A stretch of DNA of 64,000 nt from UBA5239 sp031548025 (GTDB taxonomy: Bacteria > Verrucomicrobiota > Lentisphaeria > Victivallales > Victivallaceae): NCBI GenBank assembly GCA_031548025.1, contig JAVBRM010000005.1, forward strand, positions 62,001-126,000. Reading direction: 5' to 3'. Position 1 is the stretch's first letter; each line of letters opens with the position of its first letter. Of the stretch, positions 34,401 through 44,200 are shown in pieces. The position numbers and the translations under genes were made by a program. A model generated the notes under the pieces. The model was not told where the DNA came from. It made no database searches and saw only the letters and a list, made by a program, of their open reading frames with translations.

Positions 34401-35877
34401 GACGAAGCTGATGCCGGGCTTCGATGAAATTCAGGTCGGAATACGGATTGGCGCGGCCGTTTCCGAACATCATGGTATTTGTCTTGTTGCCTAGTTCTTT
34501 CATCTCCTTCCAGACGTCGTACCAATGATCTTCACGGACGAGGTCGCCTTTTTCCCAATCAACCAGGTTGAACGTTTTCGTTTCGTCCAGATAAATATAA
34601 TCCACGCCGAGGTAGTCGATAATTCCGGCAAACATATTGATCATGAATTTCGCCGCTTCCGGGCGGTTGACCATTGTCGGATAATTTTGGATGAACCCGC
34701 CGGGGAAAAAGTTTTTATGCTGACCATTGCGCTCTTTGATCATGAAGTATTCCGGATTTTCCCGGAATACCGGCGAGGAGATCCCCACTGAGTTGATCCA
34801 GTTGTAAATACCGACCTTGATGCGCGGCGACATACTTTTGATATCGGCGATGGCTTTTTTCATCTCTTCGGCTTTGATGAAACCGCCCCACTGACCGGCG
34901 CGCCCCTTGTCCCATATCCGGTAATCCGCCCAGCAATCCAGAACGTCGACCAGAACCATAATATTGCCGTCTTCGACCAATTCGAGAAGCTTTTGCAAGT
35001 CATCCCTGTCCTGATATCCTTTGTATACCTTGACATCGGCCAGCCACTCCGGGCCGGGTTTGATCGCACTTAAGGTCGAATCGACCTTCGGGTCTTTGAC
35101 GTAAATATCATTGATGAAATCGTACCAGGAACCATGGAAAAAAACAAAACAATCCTCGATGGAAAATGTTTTCCCCGGCAATACGTCGATCGTGCTCAGA
35201 GACATTTCCCAGCCACGCGGCATATAGTGGAGGTAGTTATCTTTTTCAATATAATTCGGAATCGCCGACTGGAACCACGGAAACACAAATTTCCCGTTCA
35301 AATCCGTCCGGTACTGTGCGAAACTTCCCTTTTGGGGGTCATTGTAAATCAGCATCCCCCGGGTGGTTTGTTTATAACGCGCTTCCTTCTGCGGCTTCTT
35401 GATATCCGGTACGGGAATCAACGGCCCGATGTAGCCGCTGCCCAGATAAAATGCGTCCTTGTAAAAATCTTTTTCAAAAGTCACATGGGTGCGCGGGGTG
35501 ATAAACACCGTTTCTCCGCCGGCATTGGCAAATGTGATTTCGCGCCGAAGATAGATGCCGTCCTGCCAATATTTTTTGGTGATCTGAATATCTTTAAGCT
35601 TCGGATTGAGGCAAACATAAAGGAACGCTTTGCCTTCCTGCCGCTGCGATACGACTTTATCTTCGGATTCAAAAGCCTCTTCATCTCCGCTTTTTTTCAT
35701 CAGAAAATAGTGATTGGCGACGTCTTCCACCACCATACCTTTTTCGTCCAGGCGCTGGATCTGCATCAAGGCTCCGTTCTTCGGATTTATCTGCCAGGCG
35801 GCGGTATCTGTTTTTAAGGTCGCCGGATATGCGTTGAGCACAATCAATAACCAGGAAAATAAGAGTAATTTCTTCAT
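31417..35877 (-). CDS. Giant secreted hydrolase: TIM-barrel glycosidase region plus C-terminal permuted SGNH esterase
   Basis: A 1486-residue exported protein (signal peptide MKKLLLFSWLLIVLNAYP). Residues ~25-260 are a beta-sandwich; ~280-560 look like a TIM barrel with acidic motifs (VLVDVLDCWADYR, VDYIYLDETKTF) resembling GH31/GH36-clan enzymes, family not assigned. Beta domains follow, then a CBM9-like segment near 1160-1250 (NIYIYCEYEESQ, EIEIWLYP). The last ~225 residues hold SGNH-hydrolase blocks in the order II (YGKGGITSG, ~1273-1281), III (GTND, 1304-1307), V (DGVH, 1417-1420), then I (LGDSNTYG, Ser ~1453). Normal order puts block I first, so this is a circular permutation. Likely cleaves and deacylates a plant or algal polysaccharide; substrate unknown. 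Confidence 0.8.
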   Translation of the reverse strand: MKKLLLFSWLLIVLNAYPATLKTDTAAWQINPKNGALMQIQRLDEKGMVVEDVANHYFLMKKSGDEEAFESEDKVVSQRQEGKAFLYVCLNPKLKDIQITKKYWQDGIYLRREITFANAGGETVFITPRTHVTFEKDFYKDAFYLGSGYIGPLIPVPDIKKPQKEARYKQTTRGMLIYNDPQKGSFAQYRTDLNGKFVFPWFQSAIPNYIEKDNYLHYMPRGWEMSLSTIDVLPGKTFSIEDCFVFFHGSWYDFINDIYVKDPKVDSTLSAIKPGPEWLADVKVYKGYQDRDDLQKLLELVEDGNIMVLVDVLDCWADYRIWDKGRAGQWGGFIKAEEMKKAIADIKSMSPRIKVGIYNWINSVGISSPVFRENPEYFMIKERNGQHKNFFPGGFIQNYPTMVNRPEAAKFMINMFAGIIDYLGVDYIYLDETKTFNLVDWEKGDLVREDHWYDVWKEMKELGNKTNTMMFGNGRANPYSDLNFIEARHQLRPEVWREFVGMGMAMSAFVNHRPGGRLCLLYWNPNLDYITRVMANGFVPAIHSLRFQQIPYLTANAELGKTSILNLKYTPDWKNDPKTELETYATTRNISGETVFSIINRGNNPVVEVELQLPQDRECQIWEYRIDKYRDGASEPYGLGEKNVRENYRDFRWREGLAASPRLLRQGKLNGNFKYRSEDFGKDEFRQLVISPTPAGVYSVNDMPHNYFFTATPEVKISGGSFPLQIESQADQAEIILFTSPARVTVNSEPVECNYAEFGGKIYPVIKIAKGRSKIELSDQIAVKSVPFKAILENGKLKLDGNPGIVTVKRDGKLLYCGSAPALSRYHAAGDIELNTLDGKAPVKLSIEAGKPTAAMLVEAAPKHPQEQKIEAVSREFEGVKITSSASYTSAWDDGRHIQVGMPPFSAAADVEKLSLEAGTTDKIVDYFGHAYAGMLLENAEKVQLRLEHTFLTGGGILRTHLNRYYLSATDFAGIMLDYQTAKGFHRVALGCGVMNYDGTPGMHPWGGKRRADRKFDLGNLIDRPSPAIFSLDLKQYAPAGWNGKVWLSAGTSRVRPGRRLKATVEHFNAKAVAPVLKGIDADAINRELSAPRELYIPQSKHTNWREIREKGVKIPHFYLVGNKGMPSHQTSAAIARDDKNIYIYCEYEESQPDFANEIEIWLYPAPKRSYQLRIFSETHFDVQRNSALLLDSGVQVVQPQKNSYLVTIPMKLPGKLQDEKIQFNICRLRPSTPTEDRELSSWSALKRGFVETANFGTLLFKEPKYTTEVFNYGKGGITSGEVLRYLLPRALEKKPTTTIVMVGTNDMLNSKKLASPEAFEKNLDAIVERLRNAGSQVILATIPPCIESLVMRRHKEEAYKGESPSQRINDANAIIRKIAAANNLPLYDLYDVISKHAPLESAESLLRNLANLNSPDGVHLTPQAAAILGHAMAAIIREKHFDTSSVVCLGDSNTYGANLKGAGTTEHEPYPAVLLRELTNNPKEQ

Positions 35878-35894
35878 CGTAACCTCTATTCTGT

Positions 35895-36584
35895 TTAATA
35901 CCAGACTGTATACATCTGGGAAATTGTTTTATAGCCGTATGCCTTGACATTGACTGTCCGGGTAATCATGTCATCCGGGCCGGCAGCGGATACATGCATA
36001 TCCCCCCATAGCAGATTTGCTTTTCGTATGTGGCGGAAATGGATTTTGCTATCATGGCTCAGCATTTTCCGGACAAAATAATATTGCACATATCCGGTAG
36101 TGGAAAATCCTTCAGTCTTTACCCACGCCGGTGGATTGTGCAAAACGGAATCCCCGTAGGTTTCAGTCATGGATGGCATCCAGAACTCGCTTGTCCGCAT
36201 GTAATTATTTGCCGTCGTGGTACTTTCCGGGTTGTAAAGCCCCAGTGCCCCATAGGTCAGATAGCGGATATTGACATTGTCGGTATTTCCCTGATAAGGC
36301 GGGGAGGCGGGACAGATGACGGAACTGTAATTCGGCAGTATACCGTTGACTTCCAAACTGTGTGACCATTGCATACCGGTAGTAACTCTGCCGGGCAGGA
36401 ATCCATAAAAAGTATCACTGTACAAAGTGACAGCCACTCCCATCTGTTTCAGATTGCCGATGCATTTGGCCGCCCGTCCACGGTCGCGGGCCTGGTTCAA
36501 GGCCGGCAGCAGCAATGCGGCAAGAATCGCAATAATTGCTATCACCACCAGTAATTCAATGAGTGTAAAAATTTTTCTTTCCAT
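35895..36584 (-). CDS. Prepilin-like protein with type IV N-terminal methylation motif (DUF1559-like), module 1
   Basis: A 229-residue protein. ERKIFTLIELLVVIAIIA followed by LAALLLPALNQAR is the prepilin cleavage and hydrophobic helix motif (F methylated, E at +5). The rest is a pseudopilin-like globular part with ANLLWGDMHV near the end, matching the FADGH-type motif of these proteins. The ATG at 36584 has a perfect GAGGAGG ribosome site; a start 5 codons earlier is rejected. It lies between a LacI regulator and a giant hydrolase, the same place as the second prepilin gene at 44469. A role in secretion or surface display of the hydrolase is inferred. Confidence 0.88.
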   Translation of the reverse strand: MERKIFTLIELLVVIAIIAILAALLLPALNQARDRGRAAKCIGNLKQMGVAVTLYSDTFYGFLPGRVTTGMQWSHSLEVNGILPNYSSVICPASPPYQGNTDNVNIRYLTYGALGLYNPESTTTANNYMRTSEFWMPSMTETYGDSVLHNPPAWVKTEGFSTTGYVQYYFVRKMLSHDSKIHFRHIRKANLLWGDMHVSAAGPDDMITRTVNVKAYGYKTISQMYTVWY

Positions 36585-36612
36585 GATAACCCTCCTCAAA
36601 TAAAATTGTTTT

Positions 36613-36684
36613 TAGGGAGTTTGAAATTGCTGAAATACCGTGAATTTTTGAAAATTGGTATTTCAGCATTTTCTGACTCCCTTA
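36613..36684. repeat. Terminal-inverted-repeat element, copy 1 (short form)
   Basis: A 72-base near-palindrome: left arm AGGGAGTTTGAAATTGCTGA then AATACC, right arm GGTATTTCAGCA followed by TTTTCTGACTCCC, with a 17-base loop. The same arms flank a longer element at 63715-63876. It covers the last codons and stop of the first LacI gene and fills the gap before the prepilin gene. As RNA it would fold into a ~25-bp hairpin and might dampen read-through. Confidence 0.85.
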
Positions 36685-37646
36685 CAACTTTCACGTATAA
36701 TCAGTTCCGGCCTTAAAATGACATCTCCGGAGTTTTTCCCGTTAATAGCATCGAGCAGCAATTCCGCCGCTTTCCGGCCCTGTTCATGCTGTGGCTGGGC
36801 AATTGTCGTCAATTGCGGCGAAAGCATTTTCGCGATCTCGGTATCGTTCACGCCGATTACCGACAGGTCATCCGGTACTTTGAGGCCGCGTCTGCCCGCC
36901 TCGTAAATGACTCCGGCCGCATTGTCGTCGTTGTAGGCGAAAACCGCGGTTACCGGCAATTTATCCTTCAGCATTCTTTCCACCGCCAGTCGACCTCCAT
37001 CATAGGTGATGTCGATATGGTAATGAAAACAATCGGAAGAACTTCCCATCACCTGGTAAAATGCCTCGACGCAACCAGGCCGGTTGCCGAGCAGTAAAAT
37101 CCGACGGTGTCCCAACTGTAGCAGGTATTCCGCCGCCAATTTTCCGATGGCGGCCCCGTCGACAAATACACTGTTTATTGATTTCAGAGGCGATTGGTAA
37201 AAAACATTGATAATCGGTAGTTGTTGTGAATACTCTTCCATGATCCCCAGTAACTCGGGAGTGATATAAGTCGCCAGCATAATTCCGTCAACACGTTTCT
37301 GGATCAATTTTTTTATCCGCTCACGGCAATCTTCCGGATCGGAAAAAGAGCTCAACAGCATGTTATAATCGTGGTTATGAAACACTTCTTCGGCGCCATT
37401 GACGGCTTTGACCAGGAAACTGCCGCTGAAACCCTGCCGCATCATTGCGACCAGATAGCTTTTTCCCTGCCGCAGGCCCTTCGCCATGATGCTTGGAGTG
37501 TAATTCAACTCCGCCGCAACTTGCATGATGCGGTCGCGGGTTTTGGCTCCGGCCTTGGCTCCACCCTCCGGATTGTTCAATACGCTGGAAACCGTACTGA
37601 TCGCCACTCCGGCGCGTTGAGCAATCTGTTTGATGGTGGCACCCAT
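36663..37646 (-). CDS. LacI-family transcriptional regulator, module 1
   Basis: A 327-residue LacI repressor. The N-terminal HTH is TIKQIAQRAGVAISTVSSVLN, the hinge follows with YTPSIMAKGLRQ, and the sensor domain has VDGIMLATYI and VPDDLSVIGVNDTEIAKMLSPQLTTIAQP. It probably binds a sugar released from the module's polysaccharide. Its own promoter carries a LacI-type palindrome directly after the -10 box, indicating autorepression. Its 3' end lies in the right arm of a repeat element, so its last residues (VRKC) come from that element. Confidence 0.92.
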   Translation of the reverse strand: MGATIKQIAQRAGVAISTVSSVLNNPEGGAKAGAKTRDRIMQVAAELNYTPSIMAKGLRQGKSYLVAMMRQGFSGSFLVKAVNGAEEVFHNHDYNMLLSSFSDPEDCRERIKKLIQKRVDGIMLATYITPELLGIMEEYSQQLPIINVFYQSPLKSINSVFVDGAAIGKLAAEYLLQLGHRRILLLGNRPGCVEAFYQVMGSSSDCFHYHIDITYDGGRLAVERMLKDKLPVTAVFAYNDDNAAGVIYEAGRRGLKVPDDLSVIGVNDTEIAKMLSPQLTTIAQPQHEQGRKAAELLLDAINGKNSGDVILRPELIIRESCKGVRKC

Positions 37647-37666
37647 TATAACCTCGAAATTAACTT

Positions 37667-37719
37667 AGCGAATCGTTTCGCTTATTCTATATTATAACTG
37701 GTTATTATGGTTTTGTCAA
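37667..37719 (-). promoter_or_regulatory. Consensus promoter with LacI-type operator, module 1
   Basis: On the minus strand TTGACA (37714-37719) and TATAAT (37691-37696) are exact consensus hexamers with 17-base spacing. The palindrome AGCGAATCGTTTCGCT (plus strand, 37667-37682) with central CG follows 8 bases after the -10 box and ends 20 bases before the lacI start. Repressor binding here would block transcription. Confidence 0.88.
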
Positions 37720-37775
37720 CCCCTTTGCAATGTTTTATTTTACTTTTTGGGTGCCACCCGGGGACAAGTTCTGAG

Positions 37776-38768
37776 TTATCTGTAGATTTCTTGGATCAGG
37801 TTCGGGCTTTTGCCGATCATCTCCAGGTAGCGCGCCAGCAGCCGCCCGGCGGAGCCCCACTCGGCATTCGGGCTCATGCAAGTCGAAAACTCGAAGGTGA
37901 TCAGTTTTTCGACATATGGAGTCGCCGCCGCCAGTTTCATATAGAGCGAGCGATAGTCAGCCTGTCGGAAAAATCCGCACCCTTCCTTGTGCAGGAATGG
38001 GCGCTGGAAGCTTTCGATATTGCCCCAAACGCCGATTTGATTGCGGCTGAGACATTCCCGCGATACCTCGTACCAGCGACAGAGTTCGCTTTCGACAATT
38101 TGATCGTAGGCGCATTCGGGCATGGTGAATTTATCCTGCGGTGCGCAATAATCCAGCAAACCGCCCACACGGTCGTAGAGGCCCTCGCCGTAAATGCGGA
38201 AGTATTCTTCCGGTGTGTAATGGCTGTTCATATAGCCGGTTGCCCCGTAAAACGTGGGCGACAACAGGGTTTTCTTTTCCGGAGCCAGGCGACGCATGAC
38301 TTTCAGCGTACCTTCGATGATCTTGAAAAAATCGAAATGCCACGGCAGCGCCTCGAGCGTGACATACAACCCATGGAAAGATGAATGATGATTGAAGCGC
38401 GGCAACACTTTTTCGTAAAAGCGTTCGTTGTCCGCGATGACCTTGTCCGATTCGCCTTTGTAGAGATCGGTCAGGCTGATGTAGCCGCCCAGATAGAGTT
38501 TCATCCCGTATTTGTCGGCCAGGCGGAAAAACATGCTCAGGATATCCGGATCCTCCGCCCAGGTGGTCGAGCGCGGGTCGAGTGCGGAAAAACGCCTTCC
38601 GTTCTGTTCCCATTCGGTACGCAGCATGATTACCGTGTCGATGCCGATGGCTTGCATCATCCGGAAATCCTGTTCCCACTCTTTTAAGCCCCAGTTGTTG
38701 ATGCCGGTATCGTTGTAAATCGGACTGACGAAGGTGCCGGTAATCGGCATTATGGCTTGGTTCAACAT
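37776..38768 (-). CDS. DUF4434-like TIM-barrel protein
   Basis: A 330-residue cytoplasmic protein with a glycosidase-like barrel pattern: ITGTFVSPIYNDTGINNW at the start, WEQDFRMMQAIGIDTVIML, KLYLGGYISLTDLY, LYVTLEALPW and IGVWGNIESFQ. This matches the DUF4434 family, whose members resemble GH-clan barrels but lack known activity. It lies 11 bases downstream of the second GH130 gene and ahead of the first LacI promoter, so it closes module 2. A role in handling the same oligosaccharide is likely from context. Confidence 0.7.
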   Translation of the reverse strand: MLNQAIMPITGTFVSPIYNDTGINNWGLKEWEQDFRMMQAIGIDTVIMLRTEWEQNGRRFSALDPRSTTWAEDPDILSMFFRLADKYGMKLYLGGYISLTDLYKGESDKVIADNERFYEKVLPRFNHHSSFHGLYVTLEALPWHFDFFKIIEGTLKVMRRLAPEKKTLLSPTFYGATGYMNSHYTPEEYFRIYGEGLYDRVGGLLDYCAPQDKFTMPECAYDQIVESELCRWYEVSRECLSRNQIGVWGNIESFQRPFLHKEGCGFFRQADYRSLYMKLAAATPYVEKLITFEFSTCMSPNAEWGSAGRLLARYLEMIGKSPNLIQEIYR

Positions 38769-38779
38769 ATTAACCTCAC

Positions 38780-39703
38780 TTAGTTTGGAAATTCAAGCAT
38801 TTCGAGTGGCATGGACGCCGCGCAAAGCGTGGAATCGGCAGCACCGTAATAGACGATGATGCGGTCACTCATGATTACTTGCCCACAGGAATAGACGCAG
38901 TTGCCGGTGATGCCTTTTTTCGTTTCGTAGTCCATTTCCGGCTCAAGAATCGGCTCAGGCTGGACGAACAGCACCTTAGTCGGATCATTGAGGTCGAGCC
39001 AGAAAATCCCGAGCCGATAAGTCCCCACCAGGTCTTTGCCGTGAAAGATCACCGCCCAGGCATTCTTGACCCGGATCGGCGGTCCGCAGACGCCGAGTTT
39101 ACAATGCGTCCACGACAGAATCTCATTAGTCATGATCATTTTGGCATTGCCCCAGTTTTTCAGGTCGGGACTGGTCGAAACCCAGATATTCGGAATCGGG
39201 CGGTGCATCAGTACATACTGACCGTTGACTTTCTCAGGGAACAGCGCTCCGGTACGCTGGGAAATATCCTTGACGATCAAACCGTGCTTGGTGTAGGTCT
39301 TGAAATCCTTAGTCGAGGCCAGCGTCAAACGGTCCCAACAGGCCGAACTGATCACATAAACAATATAATACGTGTCGCCGATTTTCGTAATCCGGGGATC
39401 TTCGACGCCGTTGATGCCGACGATCATCGGGTCTTCACCGGTGATGTCCAACACCGGCCCTTCGGAACGCTCAACGATATCAAAACCATTTTCGCTGACC
39501 GCATGACCAATGGTCCCCAGCCAGAAGCGGTTGCCGGGACTGCGCGGCCGCGTCCCCTCCGCGCGATAAAGGAAATGCACCTTGTCCTCGTGCAGGATAG
39601 CTCCGGCGTTGAAAGCGCCCTTGCTGTCCCATTCATCGCCGCAGCCGGTACCGGTCATAATCGGGTTTTTGTCGTAACGGGTTAATTTAGCAGGAATTCT
39701 CAT
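38780..39703 (-). CDS. GH130 glycoside phosphorylase/hydrolase, copy 2
   Basis: A 307-residue close paralog of the enzyme at 30488-31414. It starts at the ATG at 39703 (overlapping the esterase stop by 4 bases), matching the other copy's MRIPAKLTRYDKNPI; longer open frame upstream is read-through of the esterase. Motifs GVEDPRITKIG, MHRPIPNIWVS and YGAADSTLC are conserved. Long stretches of DNA near the 3' end are almost identical to copy 1, while the N-terminal third has diverged, pointing to duplication with later gene conversion or uneven selection. It is cytoplasmic. Confidence 0.9.
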   Translation of the reverse strand: MRIPAKLTRYDKNPIMTGTGCGDEWDSKGAFNAGAILHEDKVHFLYRAEGTRPRSPGNRFWLGTIGHAVSENGFDIVERSEGPVLDITGEDPMIVGINGVEDPRITKIGDTYYIVYVISSACWDRLTLASTKDFKTYTKHGLIVKDISQRTGALFPEKVNGQYVLMHRPIPNIWVSTSPDLKNWGNAKMIMTNEILSWTHCKLGVCGPPIRVKNAWAVIFHGKDLVGTYRLGIFWLDLNDPTKVLFVQPEPILEPEMDYETKKGITGNCVYSCGQVIMSDRIIVYYGAADSTLCAASMPLEMLEFPN

Positions 39704-41253
39704 TTCGGGTCCTTTGGATTTCTGGTTTGTTCGGTACGAAACGGCAGTACGGGCATTCCGGCGCCGTTGTATAAATTCGGTCGGTTCAGAAACGAATGGC
39801 TCCACGCATAGCGTACCGCGACGGGATTTTTTACCTCCGGCGAACTGATCACCAGTTTGTTATCCCTGATGGCCGCGCGAGCCCAACGATAACGCAGATC
39901 CTGGCCGGCAATGCTGAAATTGACGGGCTCCTTGCCGTCGGCAGTGCGCAACCCTTGCGCATTTGATAACTCGACGACAACCGTCTCGTTGTTGACCGAA
40001 TAATCTTTCAATGCCGGATAGGAGGCGAGTTTTTCAAATTCAGTCAGCCCGTAAACTTTGAAATACGCCAGATGCGCCAGACGTTCCGCCACCGCTTTTT
40101 TGTTTTTCGGATGAATGTCGTGATCGGGATCTCCCAAGTCGATTGCGGCCACCATCCCGGTTCCGGAAACCGTCTTTGAAACTACCTCCTGAGACTCCCG
40201 CAGTTCGGCGATGGAACTGAACTTGTCGGCTTCCGCGAAAGGTTTCATTTGAGTTGAAATCTGAACAAACAAAAAAGGTAATTCCGGTTGCTGAAAATGA
40301 CAGCGCCATTCACCGATCAGATCCGCGAAAAGATAGCGATAATCCCCTCCCCGTTTTTGATTCGATTCTCCCTGGTACCAGATAACGCCCCGGAACACCA
40401 GGTTGCGCAACGGAAAAATCATGCCGTTCCACGCTCCGCCGAACGCATCGTAAGTTTCCGGACCGCGCGGTGGGCGAACGGTTGGTCTTTTGGGCGCGGG
40501 TAGACCGTTCTTGCGGGCTTCAGTCGTCTCTTTTTTCCAGTTGGTGATCAGTGTCAGATACTCCTGGTATTTTGCCGCATAGTTCCGGCAGTCTTCCTCG
40601 AATTCCAATGCAGCGGAGCGCCAACGCGGATTGGTCAGAAGATAATTTTTATCCATCCAAGCCTCGGCGGGAGTTCCACCGAAGGACGCCTGAATCAACC
40701 CCACGGGAACTTGCAAATCTTTCTGCAGCCGTTCGCCGAAATGATAAGCCACCGCGGAAAAATCATCCACCGTACCCGGTTGACAAACCTGCCATGCGAT
40801 ACTGCTCAAGGCCGCAGGCGCGGAAAGACTGCGAAACGGCATCCGGCACAACCTGAGTTGCGGATTGGCCGGCGCTTTGAGCACATTTGCTGCATCCGTT
40901 GACTTGGCTACCGTCCAATGCATATTGGATTGGCCGCTGCACAGCCATACTTCGCCAACCATTACATTATCCAAAACAATCTGTCGTTTACCGGATGACA
41001 CTTGCAATTGGAAGGGACCGCCGGCAGGAAAAGCGGGCAGCTCCACCACGAATTCGCCATTGGAACCAGCCCGGGAACTTCTACTCGTATCCCTGAAAGT
41101 AACCGTAACTTCCAAACCGGGCGCAGAGTCCCCGTAAATACGGACGGGCATTTCGCGCTGCAACACCATGTTGTCAGTAAATATTGGGTCCAGGTTGAGC
41201 GCCGTCAATGACGCGCTCAACAATAAAATCAGCGTAATGATACTATTTTTCAT
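39700..41253 (-). CDS. Sialate O-acetylesterase-like SASA esterase, secreted
   Basis: A 517-residue protein with a signal peptide (MKNSIITLILLLSASLTA). VGEVWLCSGQSNMHW is the SGNH block I of the SASA family with the nucleophilic Ser, FGGTPAEAWM supplies block II, IWYQGESNQK the block III Asn, and DPDHDIHPKNK the Asp-His block V. Such enzymes remove acetyl groups from sialic acids or plant hemicellulose. The start at 41253, with GGAAA upstream, overlaps the preceding stop by 11 bases. It is the stand-alone counterpart of the permuted SGNH domain in module 1. Confidence 0.88.
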   Translation of the reverse strand: MKNSIITLILLLSASLTALNLDPIFTDNMVLQREMPVRIYGDSAPGLEVTVTFRDTSRSSRAGSNGEFVVELPAFPAGGPFQLQVSSGKRQIVLDNVMVGEVWLCSGQSNMHWTVAKSTDAANVLKAPANPQLRLCRMPFRSLSAPAALSSIAWQVCQPGTVDDFSAVAYHFGERLQKDLQVPVGLIQASFGGTPAEAWMDKNYLLTNPRWRSAALEFEEDCRNYAAKYQEYLTLITNWKKETTEARKNGLPAPKRPTVRPPRGPETYDAFGGAWNGMIFPLRNLVFRGVIWYQGESNQKRGGDYRYLFADLIGEWRCHFQQPELPFLFVQISTQMKPFAEADKFSSIAELRESQEVVSKTVSGTGMVAAIDLGDPDHDIHPKNKKAVAERLAHLAYFKVYGLTEFEKLASYPALKDYSVNNETVVVELSNAQGLRTADGKEPVNFSIAGQDLRYRWARAAIRDNKLVISSPEVKNPVAVRYAWSHSFLNRPNLYNGAGMPVLPFRTEQTRNPKDPK

Positions 41254-44200
41254 CATATTTTCCATAAACTTCAATTTCCGTCAGCAGCGGGAAATTCGGA
41301 TTTCCTCCGGTTTTCAGGATTTCCACTCTGACCTCTTTGCCTTTGATCGGCTTGAACTCAAATGTCAACTTGCCGCCGTTACGGTTCGCCGTTCCCAGCT
41401 CATTCGCGCCAATTGTCAGCGAGGCGGTTTCCAGTCGTTGCTCGGGTGTATACAAAATTACCTTGTGAATGGAGGCGGTTTTCGGTAAGTCGATTTTGAC
41501 CCACGGTTTTTCGTCATCCGGTTTCGGAGCCCAATTCTGCTGGGCGTAATGCGGTTTATCCTCGATCATTCCGTCAATCAGATAATTGAGGGTTCCAGTC
41601 GACCGGTGATAGTAATTGGACCATTCGGACGAGGCGAAAACTCGGGGCAATTCCGGCGGATTGCCTTCCTTATGGAATTTTTTCAGATTGTACTTTGTCT
41701 GTTCTCCGATGCAAATCAGATTGCCGGGTTTGAAACGCGCTTTTTCCAGACGGTCAATTTCGGCGTAAACATCCGTCAGCGAGAGATCGGAGGAGAGCTC
41801 CGAGAGATAGACATGAACCTCATACGGCCCGAAACTGTCGGTAAAAGTCCGGTCCGGGATTTGTACCGTCCGTTTTTCCGATAATACATGCAACTGTTTG
41901 AGATCGGGTAGTTCGACCTTGATTTCCGCTTGTGCGGCTTCCGGCCTGGTATTGATGGCGATTATGCAGACTTTGGAGCCCAGTTGCTTCAGAGACGCCA
42001 TGATTCCGTCTCCGGCGACACGGATCATCCGGGGCTGGTTCGGTTGCAGAATCACCGGTCCGATTTCCTTCAGCTCCGCACCGACGACAGCGGGCATTTT
42101 GCGTAGCGGATAGTACATCTGACTATAGGGAAACGCATACAGAATTATCCCTTTGCCGTCGGCCGCAAATACCTGGTAAACCTGGTTGCGGAACTCAACG
42201 GCATTCGGTGGCCGGCAAAGAGGATGATCCATCCGGCCACAGCAATAACCTTGAAGCCACAACCAAGTCGGTTTGAACTGATTGGAAAATCGCGTAAAAT
42301 CAGAAATTATCTCAATTGGGTAGCGGCTTACTAAGCTGTCCTGATGATAGTGTATATAGACATCGGGCAAAAGAATATTGCAGCCGGACTGATATTTTTC
42401 AACAGCTGATCTCTGATAATTGGTCATGAAACAGGGATGGAAAGGATCAATCTCATTGATCAACTCCCGTACTTGTGCAAACCACTCGGGATTGTCGTTG
42501 GCTCCCTCCGGTTCGTCAGCCAGGTACCAGCCGAAAACTGCCGGATGTAACTTCGCCTGATTGACGAAATTTCTGATTCCTTCCGCCTGAGCGGGCGACA
42601 AATTTCCCTTGCGCGCGGCGAAAAGAGTTTTTTCCCGTTCATACTGGTATGGTGACAGCACCAGTTTAAGGTTCATTTTTTGTGCCCGGTCAAGCAGATT
42701 TTTCGCGGTCTTCCAGTCTGATACTGAATATTGGGCAAAAGCAATTGTCTGATTGAACGTATCGTCGTACATGTAGCCGCCAGGGCCGGGCTGCATAAAC
42801 ATGCCCCATCCGTATGGAATAAAGGGTTTTCCGTCCACATAAGCGATGCCATTCTCGTCAAGCCGAACTTCGCCCGGACGTGGCGGAAGCTTGCGGAGAC
42901 GCAACGATGCTTCTCCTTGAATGCTTGTCGCTTTTACCGGATAATCACCCGGCTTCAAGTTTCCCGTTTCCAGCTCGATAAGAGCCTTTCCTTTGTCCAG
43001 CTTGACGGATTGCTTCTGGCCATTTAATTCGATTTCTGCAGTCTCTGCTTGGCCGGTCAAATCGGTAATCTCCAACTTGACCCGATCGCATTTCATCGAA
43101 TCATAGATCGTGTTATCCAAAACCGGCGGCTGTATTTTCAACAATAGCGGTTGCAATGCCGCCTCGATATCACTGTTTATGCGATGATAGACTAATCCGT
43201 TCGGTGATACAATATCCGCTTCCAGACGGTATTTCCCGTTTTCCGCAAGCGGCAATGGCAAAGGAATCTTAGCGGAATACCCCTCCAATAACGCGCCGCT
43301 GCTGCTGCTTTCGCCGACGATCTTCTCTCCCTGATACAGTTTTCCCCGTAACGCGAAAATCCGATACTCGCCGGATTTATTCAGAATCGTCGGATTGAGT
43401 TGATAATAATATTTTCCGGCCTCATAAATGACTTTTCCGGCAGTATTGGCAACTTCCCAGCGAAAATTGTCCGCACAAAATGCCGGTGACAGTTCAAGCG
43501 GTAGAAAGCCTTTGGCGTCACTGGTTCCGGCGGCCATGGTATTGGTGGAAAATTCCGATTGCTTGTTCTGCAATCGGCGGCCGCGGAAAATACTGTACTT
43601 CCAGGTGCCGCCATCCGCTAACTGCATCGTGGGAAAAGGGATCAAAGCATCTATCGACCAGTGATCTTTCTGAACGGCGGTTTTTATTTCTCCGCCGAAC
43701 TGCCAGCTTTTTCCGACCAACTTCCCAGTCATGTTGTCATCAACGAACATATAACTGTCCATTCGCCCATCGGGGTTAATGATTAATTTGTAAAAATCAT
43801 CACTCTTCGCTCCCGGTGGCATGAGCGAAATTTCGACACAATCATTATTCCAGGAATGTCCCTCGCCTGTCCGCAGTTTGTCGATCTCCGGCTCCATGCA
43901 CTTGATCTTGAAATAGATACCGGCGGCATCGTTGGATATCTGGAAAGAGGTCGGTTGTGATGCAGGTTTGCCAGTACCGGGAATTCGGAAATTCTGGTCA
44001 ATGCACTTCAACTCGACAGGAGCGGCGGTCGGTTCCGTTACCGCCAATTCGAAACGGCATCGTATCGTGTAACCCTCCTTCTGTTTCGGGTCGCCTTGGA
44101 AAACCCGCAGGGCCATTCCGATCTGATAATCGCCGGGCATCAACGGGACCGTATCAAAATCAAAAGAAAAACTCCCGGAGCGGTCCTCTTCCTTCAGATG

